Assembly (NCBI GenBank): GCA_010645155.1
Contig: JAAGOF010000041.1
Coordinates: 912,097 to 976,096 of the forward strand
DNA length: 64,000 bases
Reading direction: 5' to 3'
Origin: Tigriopus japonicus
Lineage: Eukaryota > Arthropoda > Copepoda > Harpacticoida > Harpacticidae
The notes beneath the pieces were generated by a model. That model worked only from the letters and a program-made list of their open reading frames with translations. It had not been told where the DNA came from and made no database searches. The position numbers were made by a program, and so were the translations under genes. The number at the start of each line of letters is the position of its first letter. Within the stretch, counting starts at the first letter, position 1. Below, piece by piece: positions 35,003 to 47,095 of the stretch.

Positions 35003-35664
35003 TGCTCATTTATAATTGTAATTTTTAAGGTTTATGATTAAGCAATAAAATGGAAGCTGACATTTCTGAAAGGAAAGAAATTGACTGTGTTCTTTGTTTC
35101 CATAAACTTCCGGATCATTAAGGTTAATAGATTTGACAATGGAGTGCAATGTGAGATGGATTTTGCACACTCATTTAGAAAAGTTTAAAAAACTTGGCGG
35201 GCCAACACATTTGAATGCCATCAATTATCTGGGCAAAAAAATGTAACAGGTCTGTCCAAAAAAATCAGGACCAAATGTGGATAGTTTGCTTTTATGCACT
35301 TCAATGAAATTGTTGAGTTGCAAAGAATGTGTAATTTGACTCTCTTTTTTGGTCATAACGAAACTTCTTGACGGTTTTTCAACAATAACATCAACAAAAC
35401 TTGCTAAAGATTTCATGCGCGTACTTTTTCAGTATAGTATCTCAAGTTAGGATATTTATAGGTAGGAAGAATAAGATACAAAACTTTTTATTTGCAAGTT
35501 TGATATTGTTTCATATTATTTCTTTACTACCACATGAAGTTAACTGTCTATCAAAAGAATTGCAATTGAAATCCTCCACAACTAACCTTTTTATCAAAAG
35601 CTATTTTAGTATTTATTTCAAAATATAAACTGACACTTGTTATTTGGATCATTATGTTAAAGAT
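35003..35664. other. Convergent intergenic region between genes D and C
   Basis: 662 bp holding the two 3'UTRs. AATAAA for D is at 35044-35049. For C the reverse-strand AATAAA is TTTATT at 35612-35617, 53 bp after its stop. No other feature. Confidence 0.7.
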
Positions 35665-38600
35665 TTAGTTGGCACAATTAACATTATCTTGGAAATAAAT
35701 AAGTTTGACACCGTTGTCCTTATTTGTTGACTCAGAAATTAACAATATTGGAGGTGTTGCAGGATTGGTAACTTCAAACCCATTTGACCGGAAAGTCACT
35801 CGAAACGGGCTTGCTCTGCCTGAAAAAGGACCAAATAAAAGAAACAAAGTATTAGTTTGTCTGCCTAGTTTCAAAAAGAACCCTCTTTGAGCCTATTCTT
35901 GGAATGCAAAAAAAGGATAGTTAGTTAGTTATTTAAAAAATGTAATGCAAATAGACCTGTAATAGGTTAACACAAAACAGAAAAATAGAGAGGGCCGGAG
36001 GCCTTCTGTCCCAAAGAATTTTGGCCACCTTTGTCCCCCGACCCCACCCCCCTGGACTTTAAGGTGTGGTTGGTGGTGGAGGGCGTGACCAATTCCAGGT
36101 CGAACCCCAACATCCTCAAGGCCATAATCGAAAAAACCTGAAGAACTGTTTTGGAGGCCTCCAAGTTCAGTCAAATGGGTGCAACGGTCAGGGACAAAAT
36201 TGCCAAGGTCTTGGTCGCAAACGGAGAACACTGCATGTAGTTTTATAATAAAAAATACCTTGATTTCCTACCAAATATAAAAATATCCTATTTTTGTAAT
36301 GGCAGACTTTGCTCTTTCCGACGGTGTCAATTAAACTTTTATCAGATCACTAATAAGAGAGCTCAAGACCTTCAAAGCGGAATACCAATTATGGCGGACC
36401 CTGTAGATTAATCATGGGCTCCATCAGAGGGCGGATATACAAAAAATTTTGTTGGACGAGTCAAAGCTGTTGAAGAGCAAAGGTTGCACGTTAAAACTTG
36501 ATATTTCCGAAGATTTTTACCTTAGTTGTGCCCAAACAAACAAATTTCCCTTCTTGCCACAGTTGGGTTCGTTTTGAAATGTTGCAATTAAATAATGTGA
36601 ATTTATCGTGCAGAATCATGTCTTTGGTTTGACAGGTTATTATTGACAGGCCTTGAACGATTGGGACATTTTAAGGTGGAACAAGTGACCATGACTTCAA
36701 CATTCTGCTCCAAGGAAATGTAACCCCCCAAGTGACTCTGACCTCAACCCTGGGGTCTGATCTAGTGGTGGGGGGCAAACAGCAACTTGGCCAAGTAGTC
36801 CGGCACATTGCTTGGGCTTGTCCAAGCTTGGCACTACTTGGTTGCCGGTACAAGTACTTTTCTGTCCTAACAGGCTTGCCAAATTTAGCACGGATTAAAA
36901 TAAACCTTTGACATTAAAATTTTGCTAAACCAATTATTTCAAACAAAACAGGGCCCAGGCCTTTGTTAGGTATGCACTTTTTTAGATACTACACATTTGA
37001 ATTCTGTCGCAGATAGGCATGCAAAAGACTTCAAAAATTATTTCAAAAAGAGATTTGGCATCTTACTTTTCTATTTTAGCACCTCTGAGCAAGCAATCTT
37101 GCTCACCAGGTGTGACTGATAAACCTCCTTCTTGATTAGCCTCAAATGTCTTGTTTAGAACCAAATCTGTAAAATTTGCTTGTTTTTCAACTGTTATTAA
37201 TTTCAAAAAGTATTTGGTAATTTCCATATTTCATCTCTGAAATCACAAGATCAAAACAATTTAGGTAGAATTATTTCTTGTTTTAAGTTTCTTTTTGCTA
37301 ATCGGAACTCTTCAAAGGGCATGATTGTTTTGAGCCCAAGAAAACATGAACATACAGTGAAAGCCCGACGTAAGCACATTGCTTTCTGCAATTGTCACCT
37401 CAAACCAATCTGATACACCTTTTCTCTAGGATTAATGAAATCCAACTTAGCATGGCGTTATCATTAATGCCTATGTTTCCATGCATTTTTTTTGAATTTT
37501 TCATTGGGCAAGAGTGAAAAAAGCAAATAGCTTAAATGGAGGTACATTTAGAAGGGCCGTTGTGCTTTTGACATTTTGAGCTAATGTACTCGTACAGTCG
37601 AATCTCATTTCAAGCAACTTTTCTGTCAGCGGCAAAATGTTGCTTATTTCAAGATTTTTCTTAAATTGAGACTCAAGAAAATTGGCTCAAGAAACGATAA
37701 AAAATACAGGAAACTATTAAAGAAGTTTACCTCCCTTTTATAGAGCCTTATAAGCTTACTTTTACAACAAATTCAGACAATAACAAAAAAATTTAGCTTT
37801 AAAAAAATGGCCATTAAAACGCATAAATTTACATTACAAGTGCGTGTCCATTACAAAGCTTAAGAACTTGTTTCAATCTCAGTTTGACAGAAAATTATGA
37901 AAGAAATAAGTACAATTTTGACATCATGATTGGTAAACTATTGAACTTATACACGGATAAACAGCTTTTTTTTAAAAATTGAGCCTTCTACGCTTTCATA
38001 CAGATGAGGCTTTTTGCTATTTTTTTGGAATATCTCTACTGCAAATCTTCTATTCTCAATTTGGCCTTAAATTACCTCAAGTTTGAGAAACTTTCTTTGG
38101 TTGACAAGACATTTCCTTTGGAGTAGATTATTTTCCACTAGGTTTTGCATTGGTAGACACAGAAATTTGTTTCACCCTCAAGCATTGCAGATTTGTTGGT
38201 AAAACGAATTTGTGCTTTTATCATTTTTTATAATTGTCAATAAATTATCATTTAAATTAATGTCTTTAAACAGTTCTTGTTGAGTGTCATTTTGTACAAT
38301 TTTCAGTGATTTTAGGGTTCAAAATGTATTTTTTTGTTCTTTTGACTCAAACTTGAAAAGCGCAAGGCGCGAGAGCCCAAAAAGTGGGCAAAGGGTACTC
38401 TAAAAAGTGCAAGATTTGAGCAAACGCGCAAGTTTTGGAAGCAATGCATCAATCCCTCAAAAAATGCTTCAGTTTCTTTGCTGTGCCCAATTTAAGCGAG
38501 AGAAACAGGCCAAAATTTTGAGAATGCTTGTTATATCAAGATTGAGGAAAACTGGAAAAAATTCATGTCTAGAATTCTTAAACAGTAAAATTTTGGTCAG

Positions 38601-41600
38601 CGCAGAAAAATTGCTTAAACTAAGATTGCTTGTTTCAAGATTCAACTGTACATGTAAATTTTGCAAATGAACTCCGATACTCTTCAAATCTCTTCGACTT
38701 CTTCAAGAAGCCCCAAAAGTTAGGAATCGTAATGCATTTTCCCAATGAACCCCACAAACTGTCAGCGTAAATCCTCCACCGCCAGCACCTCTTGTAATCT
38801 TATTTAGGCAGAGTTGCCAGATCAGAAATTGTTATCCAACATTCTGGTGAAATTGCATCTTTTCCCACAGTGACATTTTCCATCCAAAACATTTTAGTGA
38901 AACGACACCACTCACATAATATTATCGAGTAAAATAGTGCCAAAAGTGGCATAAACGATCCTCATCTGGCAACCATGCACGAGTCTCACAACAAGAGGCG
39001 TAGGCGGCGGAGGGTTTACCCCTGATATTTTGTGGGGTTTATTGCCAACGGCTTATTGGCACAAATAAAAAACGAATAAACAGCCAGTCCAATGAACAAC
39101 CTGCTTTGACAAAGACAGACGCCAAGCGATCAATTTGAATATTTTTACATTCATACAATTATGTAGTTCTACATAACCTAACTCGAAAATATGAAGCCCT
39201 AGACTTTCCACCTTACATTCTGTATTTTGGACCTTTCAGGCGTAAAAAAATGTTACTTACTGCAAATGGTCAAATTTGGCACACCGATAGACGTTAAACC
39301 GGAATTACGGCCACAAAATCTAGAGCGTGCGTTGATAGTTCCTGCTGCGTTTTCAGCAAGAGGTAAACTGAGACAATCCAGTCCTTGCAAGTTCAAGCCT
39401 GCAGCGTTAGGAGCACAACAAGAAGTAACCTGGAAATGAGAGGATTAATGTTTAATTACTGGACACATCTTGATCTGAATAGAGCTCTCAGGAGGGTAGA
39501 ATTTTCTTGAAAGCTTTGGCAATTTGCCTTTACTCCTAGACCTCATCTCATTCACCTCTGCATCCTAAATTAATCCCATTTGTTATTTCACGCGCTAATA
39601 TCAAAACTGGTTGAATTCTGAATTAATCCAGATAAGATTACCCCAGTTTGTGTTCCTCCAACTCCTCCAATTCCACTTATCACGGTTCCTACAAGCAAAT
39701 GGCGAATGATACTTGAGATTGTGCCTTGAGTGTTGTCTTTCAATAGGCATTCATTGACTCACCAGACACATCAAAATCAGTCGGCATTGCTGTCGTCCAA
39801 CATATCCTGTAAGATTTGTAAATTAAAAAAGGTTGTTTTCAGAAAAAACACTAAGCTTCATTTTTTTGAACCAACTGAACACACGTACCTGCAAGCATTT
39901 TGATTTTGCCTCACACACATCACTTGATTCTGATTGGCCAAATGTCCACTGCCGAAATTGAAAGTCTGAACTGTGCCGGTTCCTGTAGCACTCGTGAAGT
40001 ACTGAGTACAACCTGCTGGAGCTAAATTTGGTGAATCGCATGAGTACTGGGTGACCTAAAAATGTTATGATGAATTTGAAATTTGGTAGACAAGGACTTA
40101 ATCAATATTTTCTTCTTTAAGGCTTTGTTTAATCCGGCATATTTACAAGACTTGTTTACAAAGCTTTTAAGCAATATCTTAAGCAAATTTTAAGCAAAAA
40201 ATAAGCAATTAAGTAATTCTATTTAGGCTCTTAAAATTAAATGATTGCAAAGCGTATTAAAAGTGGTAGCATTGATTTTTTGAGGGAAAACACGTTCTCA
40301 AGTTCCACTGAAATATTTATTTCTTTATTAATATTGACGCAGAGTGACACCTGAAGGGCATGGGAGAGTACGTGGTCAATCAACTATATGCCTTTTTTAA
40401 TTATTACCATTATAATGAAATTGATTTATGTTATTTGGCGTCACTTTTAGACAAAGGGAGACAAAAGTGTTCAAAAATGCCAAAACAGCCTTGTCGCCTA
40501 AAAAAGTAGTCAAGAAATTCGATGACTGGTTTCATTGTTTATGTGTTATCAACAATGCCATACGAATATCTGATCCAATTTCAAAATTTCTTCATTCGTC
40601 ATCAATTGTAAAGGCCTCTTGAATCATTTGGTACTGATTAATTTGTAAGGGAACTTGAATCCCATATGAATATCTCAGCTTTGGTTCATCATCACATAGC
40701 CTCGATAAAATTCCGTGATAGACAGTTTATGGTGCTATCAAAGCATCATTTTTGTATGACCAATGGATTAGACTACAGTTCTATATAGACAGAAATGTCA
40801 CCCCCAAATTGTTCGTGATTCAACAAGCTTGGACTGTGTGTGCGATGGGATTTGACATTGTCCACATTTAGTTTCGTGATTCAAAACTGGAATTTGCGAT
40901 TTCAGGGAGTCAGTGGCGGAATTGCTCATTCTACTGCTTTGCTCGAACAAGAGCAACGCATGATGAATCAAGTCACTTGGCACCCTTGGTGCCGGCTTGT
41001 GGAAATGAGCTCAAACCAAATCTCCATTGACCTAATTGGAGTGATAGTTTAGTCTATATAGACTTGTAGGTTAGACATGGACCACGCTACTGCTGAACTG
41101 TGATGTCCACCTCTAATGATTACCTGCAAGGTATTGCAACTAGGGGTAGATTGAGTTCATTTTCCTCCTACGATTGCCTGAAATTCTAAGAGGCATAACT
41201 TTTGACTCCGTGGTTCGAATGAGCTGAAAATTGGTAGACAAATTTCTTGTCACATGTAGAAGTTGAATTGAATTTTATATCAAAACATATAATTTTGAAG
41301 CTATCTTCTCAGTCTACTAATACTGCGATCGAAGGCTAGGATTGGGCGACAGACACATAATTAACTTAGAAAACTTAAACTTTAGTCTTATTTGAATGGA
41401 CACATATTTTACAACTTGACTCATGTGAAAAGTGACCATCGACACAAATCTTATCTTATTTTGAACTTTCGCCTGATTTCTTTTTCAAATGAAATTGCGA
41501 ACAATTCCAGAGTTCAAATGAGTTCCCGCTAGAATTTCAAGGTGCGATTACCCAAGGATGACTCAACGAAGGATATATTACAGAATACCACTTAAGCCCG

Positions 41601-44600
41601 AGTTACTACAATGAAAATTCAACGGAACATTTAGTGCTTTGAAATAACCTCTCATTTTAATACAATGCCAGGCCTTAAGCTGTATTTCTGTAATTCGTCC
41701 TGAGAAATTAAGATGTCCTTGGATTACTTCATGAGTTACAAAACAAGCATATTCTGCCCTTTTCACCCGCCATGGTAAGCTTACTCGAATCTGGAAGGAT
41801 CTCGCGGTCGTTGTTGGGCCAAATTGAAAAGACAGAGCATTGCAGGTGCTATCTGCATTAACGAAAACTAAAACAAATAAAAAAAAGGATTAAAACATGG
41901 CTTTGCAATTTAATGGCTCTTTTTGGAAACTACCATGCTGTCCCGTGTTCATTCCACATATCACAGGGGGTCCAATACCCGATCCACTGGAGACTTGGAA
42001 TCGATCAGTATTACATTGGCCAACTTCAGAGTTTGCAGTGCCAGCATTACTAGCTTGACCATTCAAAATGCCGATTACTGAAACGGTAATTGTTGATGGA
42101 CCGGAAATTTGGAACCTGTCGAAGTCCAGACGAAGCTAAAAATAAACAATTCAAGTATAAGTTGATTTTAAGTTCAAAATCATCTCAACCTAATTTTGGT
42201 ATAGGATACCAGATAAGCGTGCTTTAGCAGATTCTTTTGCATGCAACGGGTGCTTCCGTCGGTAATTTAAATGAAATATTTTTAGGTATTCTTTTTTGAT
42301 TGTTAGTTTAAATTTGTCGAAAGAAGGTTGATTGATTCAAGAGATGCCATTATTGGGATTATGGCTTCGAGATAAAGTGGTGGCAAAAAGTGGCAGAAAA
42401 GTGCAAAAAAAAGTAAAAGATTATCTTATTGTTGAAGAAGATGGTGGTGAATAAAAGAGATACATTTTGTGAAGTAGATGTTTAGCCGTTTGGATAAACT
42501 CTAAAATTCTAAGGGTACCTGTTTCCATTTTAATCCAAACAATTCTTGTTTGTTCTAATCAAGCTTTGTCATATCACTCTCTCAACTTTCAGAATGCATC
42601 CGTAAGATAAAGATGATAAAAATGTAAAAACTCATTGGCCAACATCACACAATCCCGTCACATTGGTTCTAGGGCCGAGTAGAGACGCTAGATGGCTAGA
42701 GACGCGCAAGGTTTCAACTCAAACGCCATGGAGGGAAGTTTTTTTCTCTTTGCCATGAAACTCCATGTGAAACGATTTTTTGAACTATAAGACTTCCAAG
42801 TAAAGATACTCTCCATGCTTTGGACGCAAAATATCGTCAAATGGACTGTTCGCTAAATCCTATTCAAATGACCTTGCCCAATATTAAGAGTCTTAAATTG
42901 CAAACTTTCAAAATGGTTTTTGAGCACGAAATTCAAGTTAAATTAAAATTAAAATCATATTTGCAATATGAACTATTGGCAATAATTTGCTTGGAATCTT
43001 TAGTGCTATAAATTGTTTTTAGTGTCCACCCCCTTTCGTACTCTTGAGCCAATAGTTCTTATTGCAAATATGATTTTTTGGAAATATTCGAATATTCGAA
43101 TTTTTTTTGAAAGATATAGAAAAAAAAAAACATTTTTCATTACCTGAACAGAAAGCATTCTTTTTGGCAAAACTCATTACCATAAATATAAAAATGAGTA
43201 GCTCTTTTTTCTTTTTTTACTCCATGCTTTAGTACTAATCCTCCAACCAAAACTCTATGCACCTTTGATGCGCTGAGTGGCTAGACCTTTCTTCTTCTTC
43301 TTTTGTTTGGTTCCTTTGCGTTTTGTTCGTCTTATTGCAAATAAAGGTCCCCATAACATAACAAAAGAAACACTGAATTCCTAGAATGGGAGGCTAACGG
43401 TGAGAATTTGGATTTCCTGAAGGATTAATTCAATTGCGTTATTTTGCAAACGAGACCTTGCTTGTATTCATTGGACGACGTATTTCAATTTTCAGCCCAA
43501 TCAAATGCCGGAGTGAAAAGTTATGCCTTCTCAAACAAATGAACTGAAGAGAGCATAGAATGAATGAACTCGCCCTTTTGTGGTAAAACGATTACCACAA
43601 AAGTGCTACTTTATTCGTTCTCGGTAGGATTTGCATTGAATTTTGAGTGAGCATAACATTTGACTCCGACGTTCCATTAAGCTGAAAATTGAAATACATA
43701 TTCAAGTCAATATAGGCAAAGTCTCATTTGCAGAAGAACGTAGTTGTTTTGTTCCTATTGGAAATCATTATTTTTTTTGTTAGCATCCCACCAGTCCAGG
43801 GAAATTCAGTGGTTCTGCAAAACGTAAGTCGCAAAGTGACTAGATACACACAACTACCGTGCCATCTCTTGCCAGTGGTTTCAAACTTTGTCACTCATGG
43901 TCATTGCAGCCGTTTACACCCCAAAAGCGTACTTCATCACGTAAGGTACAATCCCATTTTCCCATCGCATGTGAGGATTGCTTCCTACTGAGGTAAATAC
44001 TATTTATGCACCTGCACAGGAAGATCCAACATCACTCGCTTCATTTAAATTGATGCCCTCGGGTCGCCAATAAAATGGAACTCCTTCCGCCGGATTTTGC
44101 CCACTGCTCCCTTCATTTGCGGGTGCATATAGTATTTTGTTGACCAACTTATCCTTTTTGAGACTTCTATAGAGACGTGTAAAGGACTGGCACAATTTTT
44201 GAGCTTTTTAGGCTGATCGGGCTGCGCCACAATCGCTGCAAAAACTACCATGATCAAAGCTCTTCCAGTCTCTCCAAAACTTTGAACGCAAAATTACTCG
44301 TTATGAACAGAACTTATTCAAAGTTTTTTGTTTCTACGTCTTGCATTCCACATTCAATTTGAGTTGGCATGTAAGAGTAACTGACCACCAAAAAGGCAGA
44401 GCATCGCATTGTCTTAAATTGTGCTGAAGGTTAGTCAATACCTCAAAAACTGGCAGCACTAAAACCAGATGGCGTCCTAGTGCCGATTTAGGGAGCAGCC
44501 CACCTCTCTATTGCAATTTTTCAACCTTGAAAACTAGTTCAACCATGGACTTTTGTACTATCCAACTAGCATGCTTTGCCTAGTCACTACTACTTTAGGA

Positions 44601-46705
44601 GGTAGCTCTGTTCACCTCAAGTACATCAGTTGGTGTGTTGGCTACTCAGTGCCTTAGTAAAAAAGCCTATCACAACTTCTTCATTGGATCATTCCCCATC
44701 AATGAGATGGGTGCTTCAGACCTACAAATAGTTGTGCATTTGAGTTGTGTTTGTAGAGACATGATTCATTCATAGGGCAATAAAGTGATTGGTAGGGTAA
44801 TAAAATGATTTGTAGGGCAATACAGTAAGTTGTACCAAAACGTTATTTTGAACCTGACCTCTTTGGGCTTGGAGGAAATCTCATAAAAGGAGAGCGCGAT
44901 CAATAAATAGGTTTTTACCTCCTGGGTCCTCTTTTCTTGCTCCTCCAGTAATTTGCATTGCTACCTTCATACTTTTATATGACTGTTTCTGCCATGTCTT
45001 CTCTGTTTTGCTTGGAGTTGGGGTCACAATGGTCAAGTAGAATTGTCTGGCTCAAAATAATTGAGATTCTTTAAGATCACTTAATGGCATTTGAGAAAGA
45101 ATTAACTCTTTAGAATCATTTATATCAGAGATTAGAGGTCCCTAGGAAACGCCACTGAGTTGTTGGTTTATGAATTAGGATGAGACTTGCAACAAAAATT
45201 CTGTCAAGAGGGAACAAGCAAATTCACTTTCTACACTTTTGGCACATCTGCACCCAGATTCAGTTTGCACAATTTCAACCAACAGATGTCGTGGCAAATA
45301 TGTGAGTCTTCAGATATATTATATCGGCCCAAGCCGTCTTTGTCACTACTGACCTGGCAAATATTGTTATTGGCAGGGCAAATTGTTGCTGTGCATTCTC
45401 CCATGCCCATGGGAATATTGGTGTCAGTAAAAGTTGTCAAGTTCTCTGACGACGTTGCTCCACAAGATATAGAGACTAAAATGCAAGAAAGAAGAAAATC
45501 TAATACATCTTTTACTTATGAGGACGAAAATTTCCTTTTTTTGTTTAAAAGTTACTTTCTTGTATCTTGATGCCATCTTAACCAAGCATTTGTATACTTG
45601 TGCAAGTATTGTAATACTCGTCCTTTTGTAATACATAATTTATGCAATAAAAGCAAGGTCTTTTTTGCACAAGAACGCAATTGATTAGTGACGTCTGGAA
45701 ATCAAAATTCTCATAACTGGCCTCCTACTCCAGTAAATTCAGTGCTTCTCAATTTGCAGATTTAATTTTTGAGTCATTTCATTAGTTGCAGTTTATTTTC
45801 AATCTCTAGAAGTGTTTACTACTGATGGGACTGATGAGACGGCATCAGGAAAAGTCTGGAATCAAAAGGCTTGATGGCGGCCTGGTACCCCCCCTCAATA
45901 GAACTCTATGTTCCTGGTCAAAAAGTGTGACTGCTGGACAAATTTGAAGTCAAGTAAAGTTAATCAAAACCGACCAAGAACAACGAAGTATCGAATTAAA
46001 GCTAATGCTTAAAGACTCAAAAGCTTAATGAAATAATGTCAAATGCTTCCAGGCAGATTGATTTTGTGTTTTTTAATCTAAATTCTGAATCGCGTTTAAG
46101 TGTAACTCTGTGAAAGGCACCTTTGACATTCCTTCACATTTCTTTCTACTTGAAAAGTTTGATGTTGGCCTAATACTTGATGATGACAGGCAGGAACTGG
46201 CAACATTAGTTTTCACCTATGGAAATGAAACAATTAAATAAGAAGTGTGTTGGAACTTACATGCGCAACAAACGCCGAAACCATTGGCACATGAACCAAT
46301 AGATGCTCCATTTCGGTTTGTACACTCCTGATCGGTATAACAGATACCTGATCCAGCTGAAGTTCCATTACAAGCTTCGTTGGGGAATCTGAAAGCAACA
46401 CATGAAAGAGCTCTTACCTTTTCATGCAATTCTCAATCCTGGAAAAGATTGATTATAGGAAATTTGATTCTCTTACTGGATCACTTGGAAAAGTGAAACT
46501 ACAAAAGAAAGAGACCATGACTTGTTTGTATGTTTTGTACATCTTCAATGGGCATTTTGCTGAAATAAATACACAAAATTAACTTACACTGTTTTCCTCT
46601 TCTGTTGCTGCTTCCGTTTGCGGACTCTGTATATCTTTCGTCAGCAGCAATTTCTCCAAATAAAAAGATAGAACTGAACAAGACGCAAAAATATCGAAAT
46701 CTCAT
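35665..46705 (-). CDS. CUB-like secreted cysteine-rich protein, complete (gene C)
   Basis: Eleven exons join in phase: 46588-46705, 46477-46498, 46261-46388, 45354-45475, 41934-42135, 41785-41867, 39889-40055, 39763-39806, 39642-39688, 39261-39429 and 35665-35819 (1257 nt, 418 aa). All are GT-AG, and all ten intron positions and phases match gene B. The signal peptide is about residues 1-21 (FCVLFSSIFLFGEIAA). The cysteine module (48-89) has GICYTDQEC and GSCANGFGVCC. CUB-like domain 1 has the N-linked ENLT site, LRLDFDRFQISGP, CGMNTGQH and FQFGPTTTARSFQIR. Domain 2 has GCTQYF, TFNFGSGHLANQNQ and CRICWTT. Domain 3 has SCCAPN, SRFCGRNSG, FRVTFRSNGFE and a terminal KLIYFQDNVNCAN. It is the sister of B; exon 5 is 27 nt shorter and exon 9 is 12 nt longer. 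It is convergent with D and divergent from E. Partner and physiological role unknown. Confidence 0.9.
35985..36240 (+). pseudogene. Mariner-type transposase, C-terminal scrap
   Basis: In one frame the plus strand reads FWPPLSPDPTPLDFKVW, then a helical stretch, and ends VRDKIAKVLVANGEHCM before TAG at 36238-36240. This is the last catalytic acid region and C-terminus of an IS630/Tc1/mariner transposase (DDxD-type, PxDF). An in-frame TGA interrupts it after IIEKT. It is more GC-rich than its surroundings and antisense in intron 10 of gene C. No inverted ends were found. Confidence 0.75.
36425..36712 (+). repeat. R4 hAT-like element, partial copy 3
   Basis: Homologous to 31383-31680, with the shared words TTTTGTTGGACGAGT and AACTTGATATTTCCGAAGAT. 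The right end is missing or diverged. Intron 10 of gene C. Confidence 0.65.
37595..38648. mobile_element. Pogo/Tigger-like non-autonomous element
   Basis: 1054 bp with CAGTCGAATCTCATTTCAAG at the left and the inverse CTTGTTTCAAGATTCAACTG at the right, flanked by TA on both sides. The CAGT-GAATCT style of TIR is typical of pogo/Tigger elements. No intact transposase. Intron 10 of gene C. Confidence 0.7.
40776..41066 (+). mobile_element. Tc1-like MITE in intron 6 of gene C
   Basis: 291 bp from CAGTTCTATATAGACAGAAA to TAGTCTATATAGACTTG with TA on both sides. It is homologous to 13706-13987, which occupies the matching intron of gene B. Confidence 0.8.
41557..41715. mobile_element. Small hairpin MITE
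   Basis: About 150 bp. The left arm contains GGATATATTACAGAATACCA and the right arm its diverged inverse around CTGTATTTCTGTAATTCGTCC. The same design is at 46949-47095 and, in halves, near 90-145 and 3880-3955. Intron 6 of gene C. Confidence 0.6.
42136..45353. other. Intron 4 of gene C
   Basis: A 3.2-kb intron. A perfect 12-bp-arm hairpin CTTTTGTGGTAA/TTACCACAAAAG lies at about 43575-43603. A 20-bp unit (GTAGGGCAATAAAGTGATTG and variants) is repeated three times at about 44772-44832. A possible small exon on the minus strand (44004-44257) is discussed in the findings. Otherwise featureless. Confidence 0.55.
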
Positions 46706-46779
46706 CCTGAAATAAATTGCAAATTAAGATGTTATTAGGAGCACTTTGAACAAGCCTCCCTCGACGAAAATAGATAATG

Positions 46780-46816
46780 GACTAAGAAGATTTTTCCTGA
46801 AGGGCAGGCATTTATA
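46780..46816 (-). promoter_or_regulatory. Gene C candidate core promoter
   Basis: On the minus strand TATAAA (46811-46816) lies about 106 bp before the ATG, with a pyrimidine-rich CTTAGTC initiator-like word about 30 bp downstream. TTATTTCAG|G directly precedes the ATG at 46703-46705 and looks like a 5'UTR acceptor, as in gene B, but I could not fix its donor. Confidence 0.5.
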
Positions 46817-46948
46817 GTGACAATAGCGGTAAATCAACTGACAAGCACAGACTTCGAACAAGCAACCTAATCGAAAAATGGCTGAGTTTTAATTTGATCG
46901 GGAGTGCCTTTATTTGGAGTAAAAATCCTCATGAGAAAGATACGTCAA

Positions 46949-47095
46949 CTCAAGGATGGCTCAAGCCAGGATTACTTTCAAAATACACACTGGGTCCGAT
47001 TAGTACAATGAAAATTCAACGGAACAATATATTTGTTGCAAAAACCTCACATTTTAGTACAATAATCGGACCCAGTGTGTATTTTTGAAATTCGT
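46949..47095. mobile_element. Small hairpin MITE upstream of gene C
   Basis: Arms AATACACACTGGGTCCGATT and AATCGGACCCAGTGTGTATT are perfect inverses around a loop of about 65 bp. It is homologous in design to 41557-41715. Confidence 0.75.

Noticed and set aside
43728..43991. 87-codon plus-strand frame with a hydrophobic start
   Set aside because: It is in intron 4 of gene C, has no similarity to the family and no splice support; the hydrophobic start is common in T-rich sequence.
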